Origin: an uncultured Bacteroidia bacterium | GTDB taxonomy: Bacteria; Bacteroidota; Bacteroidia; Bacteroidales; UBA932 | Length of the DNA stretch: 64,000 nt | NCBI GenBank assembly: GCA_902780935.1 | Contig: CACZHP010000005.1 | Location: forward strand, 48,822-112,821 | Reading direction: 5' to 3' | In this document: in pieces, positions 8,797-16,179 of the stretch | Layout of the letters: each line of letters starts with the position of its first letter | Numbering within the stretch: position 1 is the first letter of the stretch | Notes under the pieces: generated by a model | The model's input: the letters and a program-made list of their open reading frames with translations, nothing else | Database searches by the model: none | Told to the model about the DNA's origin: nothing | Position numbers and translations under genes: made by a program

Positions 8797-9018
8797 TTAA
8801 CAATAACTCCATAGTAATAAGGGAGTTGACTCAGACTTGATCAGCCTCTCAAGATAGTTCATGCCCTTCGATGAAACCGTGATGCAGACTTGGCAACTCG
8901 GGCCATGCAAGGGAATATATTTCTTGTGGCACCATTTGTCCACCCAAGTCGAGCGATGAATCATTAACCCTCTTTTGTATGCGCCTTCAACACCTTGAAT
9001 TTGCCCAATGAGGAGCAT
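8797..9018 (-). CDS. Small hypothetical protein, doubtful
   Basis: A 73-residue frame with KRGLMIHRSTWVDKW and ITVSSKGMNYLERLI, which has the look of a small winged-helix piece. It sits 12 bases before the coiled-coil gene and on the same strand, which favours it being real, but no clear ribosome-binding site or family could be identified. It may equally be a remnant of a longer gene. Confidence 0.35.
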   Translation of the reverse strand: MLLIGQIQGVEGAYKRGLMIHRSTWVDKWCHKKYIPLHGPSCQVCITVSSKGMNYLERLIKSESTPLLLWSYC

Positions 9019-9044
9019 TGGCTGCCCACTTATTCATTCATTCC

Positions 9045-9450
9045 CTAATTTTCTTTGACCTTGAACGCCGGGTAGGCCATATTGTTTGCGAAATCAAATG
9101 TCCAGTTGTTGGCTCTGAGGAAATCTACGCCGAGTATGCCGTGAACCAGACCTTTCATCCGATGCCTTCGCTATGCCATTTCCGGTGGAGATCACACTCA
9201 CCTTCCCTTCCCTGGGTGCAACAGAGAATGTCTCCTGGCTCAATTCCTCGACGACACTCCTGTTAATGTGGCTCCCGTCGCTTCCGGTGTCCAGGATAAA
9301 AAGCAGTTCTTTCCCCTTGCAGGTTAATTCAATAACAGGAAGGCAGATCTTTGATAAGTATTCCGTGAATGATACGGCGAACGGGGTTACCAGCTCCTGT
9401 TCTTTGCTTAAAGTATTTTCGTTTTTCATGGTATTCATATTATTGTTCAT
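9045..9450 (-). pseudogene. Retropepsin-like aspartyl protease, frameshifted and internally deleted
   Basis: The first frame (from 9450) encodes the N-terminal half with the aspartyl protease motif LLFILDTGSDGSHI and then STGNGIAKASDE. It then runs out of frame. A shifted frame carries the conserved family end MKGLVHGILGVDFLRANNW and continues to a stop at 9045-9047. The strand-and-loop segment that normally separates these two parts, roughly 40-50 residues, is missing, so a deletion plus frameshift near 9160 seems likely. A complete protein of the same family forms the C-terminus of the TPR gene at 18820-20910. Confidence 0.7.
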
Positions 9451-9549
9451 CAGTTAATGTCGGTTTGTCAAAAAGGTAAACACTGAAGGCTCACACAAAA
9501 ATAGCGTGAGGCCACGAAATGTATTTTCGCTTTGGGAAAGGATGAATGA

Positions 9550-10431
9550 CTACTGAAGGACTTGGGACAAATAGCCAAGTTCACCATAAGCAGTCTGTTG
9601 CCTGACCGCCGAGATAATCTGGATGAAGATCCTCGGGAAAGGCTTGATTGTTCTTTGGGCGATCTCGACAGGAACCTCCTTATAGAAGGCTTCTGCAATC
9701 CCTCCTGTAATACAGGCTAAAGTGTCGCTATCTCCTCCCAGAGAAACAGCTTTTTTGATCGCATCCTCAAAACCTGTAGAGTCAAGGAAAGCGATGATCG
9801 CCTGAGGCACGGTCCCCTGGCAACTTGATTCCCATTTGTAGATAGGGTGCCAATAGTCATAAGTTTTCTGCAGATCGTACCCGTACTGAGTCTCAACATA
9901 TTCCCGTATCTGCTCCTTCGTTTTTCCGTTCCTGGCCATCCAGATGGCGGCGGAGGTTGCCTGGGCGCCCTTGATTCCTTCAGGATGGTTGTGGGTGATG
10001 GCGGCGGAGATAGCGGCGACCCGCTCGGTCTCCTCCAAAGTGTCGAAGAACCAACCCACAGCGCTCACCCGCATCGCAGAACCGTTGCCCCAGGAGCTAT
10101 ACGGATGCCTTCCGGTACTGGACTCATACGGGGCGGCACCGTACTGGCCGTCATATGCTTTCAGGGTATTGGGGAAAAAAAGCCAACGATAAAACCCGCC
10201 ACCATAACCACCTCTCGGGCATGGGCACTTTTCGGCGAAAATGACCATGATGTCCTCAAGGCCCTGGTAAGTGTGCCCCTTGTCCTTAAGCAGCCAATAT
10301 GCTACGGCCATGGTCATGATGCTGTCGTCAGTGTATGCGCTGTCCTCCCTGAACAGCTTGAAATTGTAGTCTTTGGTGTTGTGGAACTCATAGACTGATC
10401 CTATGGTGTCCCCTGCGATCGCTCCTAACAT
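9550..10431 (-). CDS. ADP-ribosylglycohydrolase (DraG/ARH family)
   Basis: A 293-residue protein with the family signatures GAIAGDTIGSVYEF (N-terminus), YTDDSIMTMAVA (metal-binding TDDS, about 33-36), AITHNHPEG and the C-terminal metal-binding loop GGDSDTLACITGGIAEAFY (about 232-250). All Mg-binding Asp/Thr positions appear present. The family removes ADP-ribose from arginine, serine or nucleic acid acceptors. It lies 13 bases after the Nudix gene, which suggests joint expression with other ADP-ribose-related genes. The target is unknown. Confidence 0.93.
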   Translation of the reverse strand: MLGAIAGDTIGSVYEFHNTKDYNFKLFREDSAYTDDSIMTMAVAYWLLKDKGHTYQGLEDIMVIFAEKCPCPRGGYGGGFYRWLFFPNTLKAYDGQYGAAPYESSTGRHPYSSWGNGSAMRVSAVGWFFDTLEETERVAAISAAITHNHPEGIKGAQATSAAIWMARNGKTKEQIREYVETQYGYDLQKTYDYWHPIYKWESSCQGTVPQAIIAFLDSTGFEDAIKKAVSLGGDSDTLACITGGIAEAFYKEVPVEIAQRTIKPFPRIFIQIISAVRQQTAYGELGYLSQVLQ

Positions 10432-10444
10432 AGTTTTTCCTCCT

Positions 10445-11143
10445 TTAAAACTCCAGCCGGAAGCCCTTGGCTTTCAGCAGGTCATATTTCTCTTTGTTGA
10501 AACGGTAAGTGACAGGTACTCTCGAGGACGCTCCGGCGGGACGGTCCCCCGTGTCCTCCAGGATGTCGAGGTGCAGCATCTTCGCCGCGAAGTTGCGACG
10601 GTCGAAACGCACCCCGAGAATGCTCTCGTAGAGGTGCTGCAGCTGGGGCATCGTGAACACATCCGGCAACAGCTCGAATCCAACCGGCTCGAAGTGGATC
10701 CGCTCCCGGAGGGTCTTCATCGCCACACGAAGGATCATGTCGTGGTCGAAAGCCAGCTGGGGAATATCCTTGACGCTGAACCAGTCCGCCTTCGCCGCGT
10801 CGTCCCCGCCATGAACCTCGGAGATATTAAGAAGCGCCAGGTAGGCAATCGTTATCACCCGTCCCCTTGGATCCCTCCCGACCTCCGAGAATGTGTGGAA
10901 CTGCTCGATGTACGAGGGAACCAGGCCGGTTTCCTCAAGAAGCTCGCGTCTCGCGCCCTCCTCCGCCGTCTCGTCCATCTGGAGATAACCTCCCGGGAAC
11001 GCCCACATCCCCTTGAAGGGAGGAATTCCCCTCTGAACTAACAAAACCTTCAGGTCCTTGCCATCGTATCCGAATATCACGCAGTCTGTCGTCACCGACG
11101 GCCGAGGGTACGGATATGTGAACTCGCCTTTCTCTTTTTTCAT
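10445..11143 (-). CDS. Nudix hydrolase with winged-helix C-terminus (NrtR-like)
   Basis: A 232-residue protein. The N-terminal half carries a perfect Nudix box (G-x5-E-x7-REL-x-EE-x-GL, around residues 51-73). The C-terminal part (about 150-232, with FTMPQLQHLYESILG and DRRNFAAKMLHLDIL) matches the winged-helix half of NrtR-type regulators of NAD metabolism. Because the Nudix box is intact it may also hydrolyse ADP-ribose or a related nucleotide. It begins 3 bases after the stop of the NADAR-like gene. No NAD biosynthesis gene is adjacent; nadD lies about 38 kb away at 49230. Confidence 0.85.
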   Translation of the reverse strand: MKKEKGEFTYPYPRPSVTTDCVIFGYDGKDLKVLLVQRGIPPFKGMWAFPGGYLQMDETAEEGARRELLEETGLVPSYIEQFHTFSEVGRDPRGRVITIAYLALLNISEVHGGDDAAKADWFSVKDIPQLAFDHDMILRVAMKTLRERIHFEPVGFELLPDVFTMPQLQHLYESILGVRFDRRNFAAKMLHLDILEDTGDRPAGASSRVPVTYRFNKEKYDLLKAKGFRLEF

Positions 11144-11146
11144 ATG

Positions 11147-11926
11147 TTACTTTATAATTTCCAACTTGGCCAGCCTGACAGCCAGCGTCTTAATGCCCTC
11201 TTCGTCGAAATCGACGGTTACCCGGCCAACCGCGGGATCAACAGCGGTCACCGTCCCCTCTCCGAACTTCTGATGACGGACCCGCATGCCCTCTGACAGG
11301 ACCTCGATCCCTGCGGATAAGGACTCTGCCGCCTCCGTCGTGACCGTCCCCTCCGAATTCGAGGACTTTGTGTCCCCGCACTCAGGGTAGTTCCCCTCGA
11401 GGTAGGCCTTTATAAGGCTGGCGTGGGAGAGAGGTTTCCGGGGATCCGACACGTCGCCGTTGGTCTCATAGTCAAGAAGCACCAGCGTGCCGGACTTCGA
11501 GATCAGCCGCAGCTTCTCCAACTGGGGAGCGAGCTTATGGTCGAGAACCCACTTGTAGGATGGCAGGTAGATGAGCTTGCGGGCCTCGAGGTAGCCCAGA
11601 AGCTCCGTCCCGTCCACGCCCTTGCGGTGGCCCAGCGTCGGCCCGAAACGGCGGGTCGTGCGCTTCAGGTCCTTCATCGTGGCGTTCCGGAAGCACGATC
11701 GGTCAACACCGGCCGTACCGAACACCTTCAGGCCTTGCCAGATCCCCTCCACGGACATAGAGGTCATGTTACCGGAATATGGGACCGGAATCCCGCCATG
11801 GGGGTAGAACGGGCTGAAACGGACCATCTCGCCGGTGGCGTGGCTCGTCACATCGACTATCACCGCCCCGGGATAATCTCGCTCCAGGGTCGATAATTTC
11901 TTCCTCTTTGACTCTACGACTATCAT
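11147..11926 (-). CDS. NADAR-like protein with C-terminal Tudor-like domain (DUF6939-type)
   Basis: A 259-residue protein in two parts. Residues about 20-140 contain MVRFSPFYPHGGIPVP, MSVEGIWQGLKVFG and CFRNATMKDLKRTTRRFG, whose order and spacing recall the NADAR/YbiA fold (FSNFYP, SVEHxxQAxK, AxTxxEAKxxGR). The usual His of the VEH motif is Gly here. NADAR proteins act on ADP-ribose-linked compounds, including ADP-ribosyl-guanine in DNA. Residues about 205-259 (MRVRHQKFGEGTVTAVD) match the Tudor/KOW-like tail seen at the end of UvrD/PcrA helicases. The fusion suggests a nucleic-acid-linked substrate; this is inference. Confidence 0.6.
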   Translation of the reverse strand: MIVVESKRKKLSTLERDYPGAVIVDVTSHATGEMVRFSPFYPHGGIPVPYSGNMTSMSVEGIWQGLKVFGTAGVDRSCFRNATMKDLKRTTRRFGPTLGHRKGVDGTELLGYLEARKLIYLPSYKWVLDHKLAPQLEKLRLISKSGTLVLLDYETNGDVSDPRKPLSHASLIKAYLEGNYPECGDTKSSNSEGTVTTEAAESLSAGIEVLSEGMRVRHQKFGEGTVTAVDPAVGRVTVDFDEEGIKTLAVRLAKLEIIK

Positions 11927-11956
11927 ATATCGCGAATTTAATGAATATCTCTTTCA

Positions 11957-11982
11957 AAAGAGAGGGGGATTTCTCCCCCCTC
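11957..11982 (-). terminator. Possible terminator of the cytosine-poor gene
   Basis: Read on the minus strand, a G-rich arm (GAGGGGGG) and a C-rich arm (CCCCCTC) form a stem with a short loop, followed by TCTCTTTT. It lies just after the stop at 11993 of the leftward gene and before the start of the next. Confidence 0.55.
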
Positions 11983-11992
11983 AAACAACTCT

Positions 11993-12604
11993 TTACCCTC
12001 TCCTCAATCCAATCTTTCCCCACATCCCATCAAGACTCTCAACACTGTCGAAAACAACATAGTCTTTCTCTTCCATCCCCTCCAGGAAACCAAGGTCACT
12101 CTCAACCTCATATTCCCTCAAACCATTTGCCCACAACAACTTCTCCACGTTGTTCCTCTTCTCCCCACTCACAAACACCATCTTTCCTCCAGTCCTCTCA
12201 CAGATCCTCTCCAGCAACTTCAAATCCTCCCTTATCCCAATCACCCTCTTCCCAAAACTCTCCTCAGAATATCTCCTCCTCATCACATCCATCCTCTCAT
12301 TCTTATTCCCTTCCCACACTTCTAACTTCTTTCTCACACCCCTCATCCAATACAACCTCTCAATATTTCCTTCCTCCTTAAATCTCCTCTCCCACTCTTC
12401 CAACTTCTTCATCATCTCACCGAACCCCACAACCTTTCTCACAACCTTCCCATTTTTCTTCTCCTTCCCCACAAACTCACTCTCAAAAAACTCATCCCCA
12501 ACAAGTTCTCTCACAACCCTTTTAGCATTCAACTCATCATTCCTCCTCTCATCAAAACCACCGACCAAAACATTCTCAACCTTGAAAACAATAACTTTCC
12601 TCAT
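11993..12604 (-). CDS. HAD-like hypothetical protein with a cytosine-depleted coding strand
   Basis: A 203-residue protein starting MRKVIVFKVENVLVGG, which has the shape of HAD motif I but with Lys and Glu replacing the two catalytic Asp. Later MVFVSGEKRNN resembles motif II and DYVVFDS motif IV. It is probably a degenerate or binding-only HAD-like protein. Its base composition is extreme: the coding strand has very few C (about 20 in 600 bases by hand count; none between 12301 and 12420). The protein has no Pro, His or Gln and almost no Thr. All Arg codons that avoid C are used. The gene is unlike every neighbour and may be recently acquired. Confidence 0.6.
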   Translation of the reverse strand: MRKVIVFKVENVLVGGFDERRNDELNAKRVVRELVGDEFFESEFVGKEKKNGKVVRKVVGFGEMMKKLEEWERRFKEEGNIERLYWMRGVRKKLEVWEGNKNERMDVMRRRYSEESFGKRVIGIREDLKLLERICERTGGKMVFVSGEKRNNVEKLLWANGLREYEVESDLGFLEGMEEKDYVVFDSVESLDGMWGKIGLRRG

Positions 12605-12786
12605 ATTTTAAAGAACTTTAATTGTGTAAAAACAACGCAAAAATAATGCGTATTTTTTACACATACAAGTTTTTCGAGAGAAAAAACAACGAAATGCTGG
12701 TGTTAAAGCAAACTTTTACTAAATTTGTACCCGTATTCCCGAATTTCATAGTAAAATCGGACCCATATTCCATAATTTTATAAAAG

Positions 12787-13926
12787 ATGTACGAGAGAGT
12801 TTTCGACATTGAGAACCAACTGGACGAGGGCATGTTCCTCTTCGGGGCGCGTCAGGTGGGTAAATCAACACTCCTGAAGGAGCGTTTTCCGGATGCGATC
12901 TACTACGACTTGCTGATTGATTCGATCCGCAAGGCACTCAAACGCAACCCGGACTCCTTCAGGGAAGCGCTGATAGCCAAACCGGCCGGCACATTGGTGA
13001 TAGTGGACGAGATCCAGAAGGTGCCGGATCTCCTGGATGCTGTCCATTGGCTGATGGTTAACCGCGGTCTTCATTTCATCCTCAGCGGGTCAAGCGCTCG
13101 GAAGCTCAAGAAATCCGGTGCCAACACCCTTGGAGGACGGGCGAACCCGAGGACACTGTTCCCGCTGGTTTGGAAGGAGATCCCTGATTTCCAGATTGAC
13201 AAGGCCGTCCAGAATGGTATGATTCCCCGCCATTACATGGTCGATGACGCTACTGATCGCTTGGAGGGATATGTGGAGGTCTACCTCAGGGAAGAGATCC
13301 GGGACGAGGCCGCTGTCCAGGATGTCGAGGCATTTGAGCAATTCATGGAGGCCGCGGCTATTTCGGACGGGGAGATGATTAATTACTCAAACATCGCCAG
13401 CGACTGTGGTGTCTCCGCGAAGACCGTCAAGGCCTACTATCAGATCCTGAAAGACACACTGATGGGATATGAGATCCCGGCATACACGAAGGTTGTCAAG
13501 AGGAAAGTGGTCCAAGCGTCCAAATTCTACTATTTTGACGTGGGCCTTACCAACTATCTGATGGGAAGGCACCATCTCAGGCGTGGCTCCGATGATTATG
13601 GGCACGCCTTTGAGCACTTGATCATGCAGGAAATCATCGCCTACCGGGGATACAACCGCCGCAGGGAGAAAATTTCCTACTGGCATACTTATAATGACCA
13701 GGAAGTGGATGCGGTCATCGGAGATGCCAAGGTGGCGATAGAGATCAAGTCCAGCGAAGAGGTAAAGACTCGCCATAAAATCGGCCTGAAAGCCTTCAAG
13801 GAAGAGCACCCGGATTGCAGGTTGATTCTTGTCTCACTTGATCCTGTCACAAGGCCATCCGGGGACATTGAGCTTCTCTATGTCAACGACTTCCTTAAAA
13901 TGCTGTGGTCTGGCGAGATATTCTGA
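12787..13926 (+). CDS. AAA ATPase with DUF4143 (AAA_14 family)
   Basis: A 379-residue ATPase. Walker A is GARQVGKSTLL (about 20-30), Walker B is LVIVDEIQKV (about 77-86) and sensor 1 is FILSGSSARKL (about 99-109). A winged-helix segment follows (INYSNIASDCGVSAKTVKAYYQ), then the DUF4143 C-terminus with a PD-(D/E)xK-like pattern DQEVDAVIGDAKVAIEIKSS (about 301-320). This family is common and varied in Bacteroidota; its cellular role is not established. An upstream TAAATTTG at 12720-12727 could be its -7 box. It is the only rightward gene between 5.5 and 28 kb. Confidence 0.85.
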   Translation: MYERVFDIENQLDEGMFLFGARQVGKSTLLKERFPDAIYYDLLIDSIRKALKRNPDSFREALIAKPAGTLVIVDEIQKVPDLLDAVHWLMVNRGLHFILSGSSARKLKKSGANTLGGRANPRTLFPLVWKEIPDFQIDKAVQNGMIPRHYMVDDATDRLEGYVEVYLREEIRDEAAVQDVEAFEQFMEAAAISDGEMINYSNIASDCGVSAKTVKAYYQILKDTLMGYEIPAYTKVVKRKVVQASKFYYFDVGLTNYLMGRHHLRRGSDDYGHAFEHLIMQEIIAYRGYNRRREKISYWHTYNDQEVDAVIGDAKVAIEIKSSEEVKTRHKIGLKAFKEEHPDCRLILVSLDPVTRPSGDIELLYVNDFLKMLWSGEIF

Positions 13927-13940
13927 AAGCCTTCCTGAAC

Positions 13941-14336
13941 CTACCTCTCTAGAACTTCCCAGAACCTGGAAGGAAGTGTAATGTTGTTGATTGTTACGGC
14001 CGCTTTGAATAGAGGAGCTATCTCATCTGGAGTGAACCCCGCTATGCCGCAGCCAATCTCTGTCACGAGGAACCTCTTTTCAGGGTGGTTCTTGGCATAT
14101 TCGATGAACTCATCAACGTAAGGCGCGATGGTCTCGACCCCGCCCTGCATCGTGGGGATCGCGTAGCTCTGTCCTTGCATGCCCACTCCTTGGCCCCAGA
14201 CGGCACCGAAAAACATGTGCGCGGCAGCCGCGGCACCGCCCCCGTGGGCCCCGGCCAAGTTACTGCCGAAGACAAAAACCTCGTCAGATTTGAGGTTAGT
14301 AATGAAATCATCCGTTATTCTATTCTTGTCATCCAT
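13941..14336 (-). CDS. A1S_2505-like protein, copy 2
   Basis: A 131-residue paralogue of the gene at 7774-8175, with the same core NEVFVFGSNLAGAHGGGAA...GQGVGMQGQSYAIPT...VTEIGCGIAGF. About 120 bases in the middle (14080-14200) differ from copy 1 at only a handful of positions, whereas the ends of the gene are clearly more diverged. It converges with the DUF4143 ATPase gene. The function is unknown; the conserved Gly-rich loops suggest a nucleotide-binding role. Confidence 0.75.
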   Translation of the reverse strand: MDDKNRITDDFITNLKSDEVFVFGSNLAGAHGGGAAAAAHMFFGAVWGQGVGMQGQSYAIPTMQGGVETIAPYVDEFIEYAKNHPEKRFLVTEIGCGIAGFTPDEIAPLFKAAVTINNITLPSRFWEVLER

Positions 14337-14422
14337 ATACAGAAAAGATTAAAAGTTATTAAGGCTCTAAACCATTAGCTACCCGGTCGCCTTCATAAAG
14401 GTAGTAATTCTCATTGTTCATA

Positions 14423-15073
14423 TTACATTGAATGATCATTTGCCATAGGGTAGTACTCTATCTTACGGTTTAATTTCACCACTCCGTTAATGATTCGTAC
14501 TGTCCAATTTCCGGCATCGTCGTATTCATACGAATATTCAAAAACGCGTGACTCCGGGCTCCCGTCTTCCCGTTTGCTCATCCTTATCTCACGTATAAGA
14601 TGTTCCTCGGAGTCATACTCGAACCTCGTGAACACTCCTGAATCAGCCGAATAGGCCAACTTGCCGTCTTTACGGTAATAGTTGACGGCCCGGCTTTTTT
14701 CAGGCGGATAGCCGGCCCAGATCCTCGTCCTCTTAATCCTGGCCACACGGCCATCATGACTCCAGTCCCAGGACTCATCCATCATTTTAAATCCATGTGT
14801 ATCATAGAGCGAGAGTCCGACCGCGCCACCCTCATCGTCATACTCATATACGGTCCGACTTGTAAGGATCCCCCTCACATATTCCTTGCGTTCCAACTCC
14901 AGGCCATCCGGGAGATAAACATGCTCCACCTTACCGGAATCACATTCCTCAAGTGTCAGCCTCCCCTCCGCATCGAAGTGATCGACTTCCGAGAACAGTG
15001 GTTCCAACTCACGTTCCAAGTATACGGACGTGGTTATCTTTTGGGGTATCATCAATTTCATTATCATAATCAC
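14423..15073 (-). CDS. Hypothetical protein with YD-repeat-like motifs
   Basis: A 216-residue, mostly beta-strand protein with repeated patterns such as YEYDDEGGAVGLSLYD, FEYDSEEHLIREIRM and YEYDDAGNWTVRI, which resemble the YD units of RHS-type proteins. It has no signal peptide and no toxin domain. The start could be the GTG at 15073, which overlaps the TGA of an upstream frame (GTGA), or the ATG at 15067. It may be a free-standing RHS-like fragment or an immunity-type protein; the evidence does not decide. Confidence 0.55.
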   Translation of the reverse strand: MIMIMKLMIPQKITTSVYLERELEPLFSEVDHFDAEGRLTLEECDSGKVEHVYLPDGLELERKEYVRGILTSRTVYEYDDEGGAVGLSLYDTHGFKMMDESWDWSHDGRVARIKRTRIWAGYPPEKSRAVNYYRKDGKLAYSADSGVFTRFEYDSEEHLIREIRMSKREDGSPESRVFEYSYEYDDAGNWTVRIINGVVKLNRKIEYYPMANDHSM

Positions 15074-15525
15074 AATTGCTCCAGGCGTAACATCAAGTTA
15101 AGGAACTCTTCACAGACTACGACTGTGTCTTTCCACCGCTGTTTAATTTCTTCGGGATCGTCATCATCAGGTGGAATGCGTAACGCATCGGAAGGTTGTC
15201 CGGCTCTATGTCATAAGGTTTCAGCGCCATCGTTGAAACGACTCTTGTTATTATCGCTTTGTGAATGATTGTATAATGGGTTCCAGTTCGGCCAGGGATT
15301 CTATCAGGACCTGGCGTTTCTTCGCTCCGTTGGACGGTCCGAGGCGACCACAGTCCCGATGAGCGAGATGAGCGTCACACGCCAGACCGACCACCTGGAC
15401 CGACGCAGAAGCAATCTGACCAATAACACTAAAGGTATGAGCGACAAAATCCATGTCGCCCATCCGAAAAGTTTAACCATGACTGATTCCAGCATATTCA
15501 CAAATATATATCCCGTTACTGCCAT
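15070..15525 (-). pseudogene. Broken small membrane-protein gene
   Basis: The first frame (from 15525) encodes a hydrophobic N-terminus, MLESVMVKLFGWATWILSL followed by a second membrane-like stretch, then becomes meaningless. A second frame carries SLAELEPIIQSFTKR to a stop at 15251. A third carries PDDDDPEEIKQRWKDTVVV to a stop at 15070-15072, which overlaps the GTG of the next gene. The alternation of coding-like segments among frames suggests one gene with at least two frameshifts. I do not recognise the family. Confidence 0.45.
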
Positions 15526-15581
15526 TATTATTCAGTGACGTATTATTTGATTCACTATTCGTCAAGGGGGGGGACTGCGGG

Positions 15582-16151
15582 TCACGCGTTAAGCCAGTCC
15601 GTGTATCCCCGAAGCCTGTCCTGGTCTTTCCATGTCTTGTCCCCATCATAATGTTGGATGGTATATTCAGTTTTCTCGCTCACAAAACTCGCCCACTTCT
15701 TCCACTCCCCTGTGTGACACAGTCCTCCAGGCACGGTGTGGATGAGCTCGTGGATCAGGGTGTTGCGCAGGGATTTCTCGGAATTCCCAAGTGTGTGACC
15801 TGAAATCTCGATGTAATAGTCGTATTGGTCATACTTCTTGCGGCTGCCTTTAGCGCAACATCTTCCATAATGGCTTCTGGATCCGGTCAGAACCACTTCG
15901 GGGCATATATCTTTTGAGATAGGAACACCTAGCCCGTTCATCAGATCTATGCACTCCGCCAGCATCCGGTTGATTCTCGTGTCCGTTCCCGGTCCTTGCC
16001 AGCGGGATAGACGGTTCCCGTATTTCTCCTGAAGCCTCAGCAGTTCCGGATAATGGTCGGCTGAGCTTCCGGCGAACAGTTGTTTATCGAGCAGTATCGG
16101 CAAGACAAGCAGCAAGGCCAATACTGACAGCAATAGTATTTTGACAATCAT
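15582..16151 (-). CDS. SprT-like zinc metalloprotease, membrane-anchored
   Basis: A 189-residue protein with an N-terminal membrane segment (ILLLSVLALLLVLPILL, about 4-20) and a SprT-like domain. The zinc motif is TLIHELIHT (HExxH, about 131-135), with a third ligand probably in GLCHTGEWKKWA (about 143-154). SprT/Spartan relatives cleave DNA-bound or folded proteins; this one appears anchored with the catalytic domain outside the membrane or facing the periplasm. It is the last gene of the leftward cluster that starts with the E1/E2/JAMM genes. Confidence 0.8.
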   Translation of the reverse strand: MIVKILLLSVLALLLVLPILLDKQLFAGSSADHYPELLRLQEKYGNRLSRWQGPGTDTRINRMLAECIDLMNGLGVPISKDICPEVVLTGSRSHYGRCCAKGSRKKYDQYDYYIEISGHTLGNSEKSLRNTLIHELIHTVPGGLCHTGEWKKWASFVSEKTEYTIQHYDGDKTWKDQDRLRGYTDWLNA

Positions 16152-16179
16152 ATTATTTACTTCTTGTTAGTCTTCATTC

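Noticed and set aside
12150-12611. A Ser/Leu/Pro/Phe-rich frame on the + strand
   Set aside because: It is a product of the pyrimidine-rich strand opposite the cytosine-poor gene; the minus-strand frame has a HAD-like pattern and is preferred.
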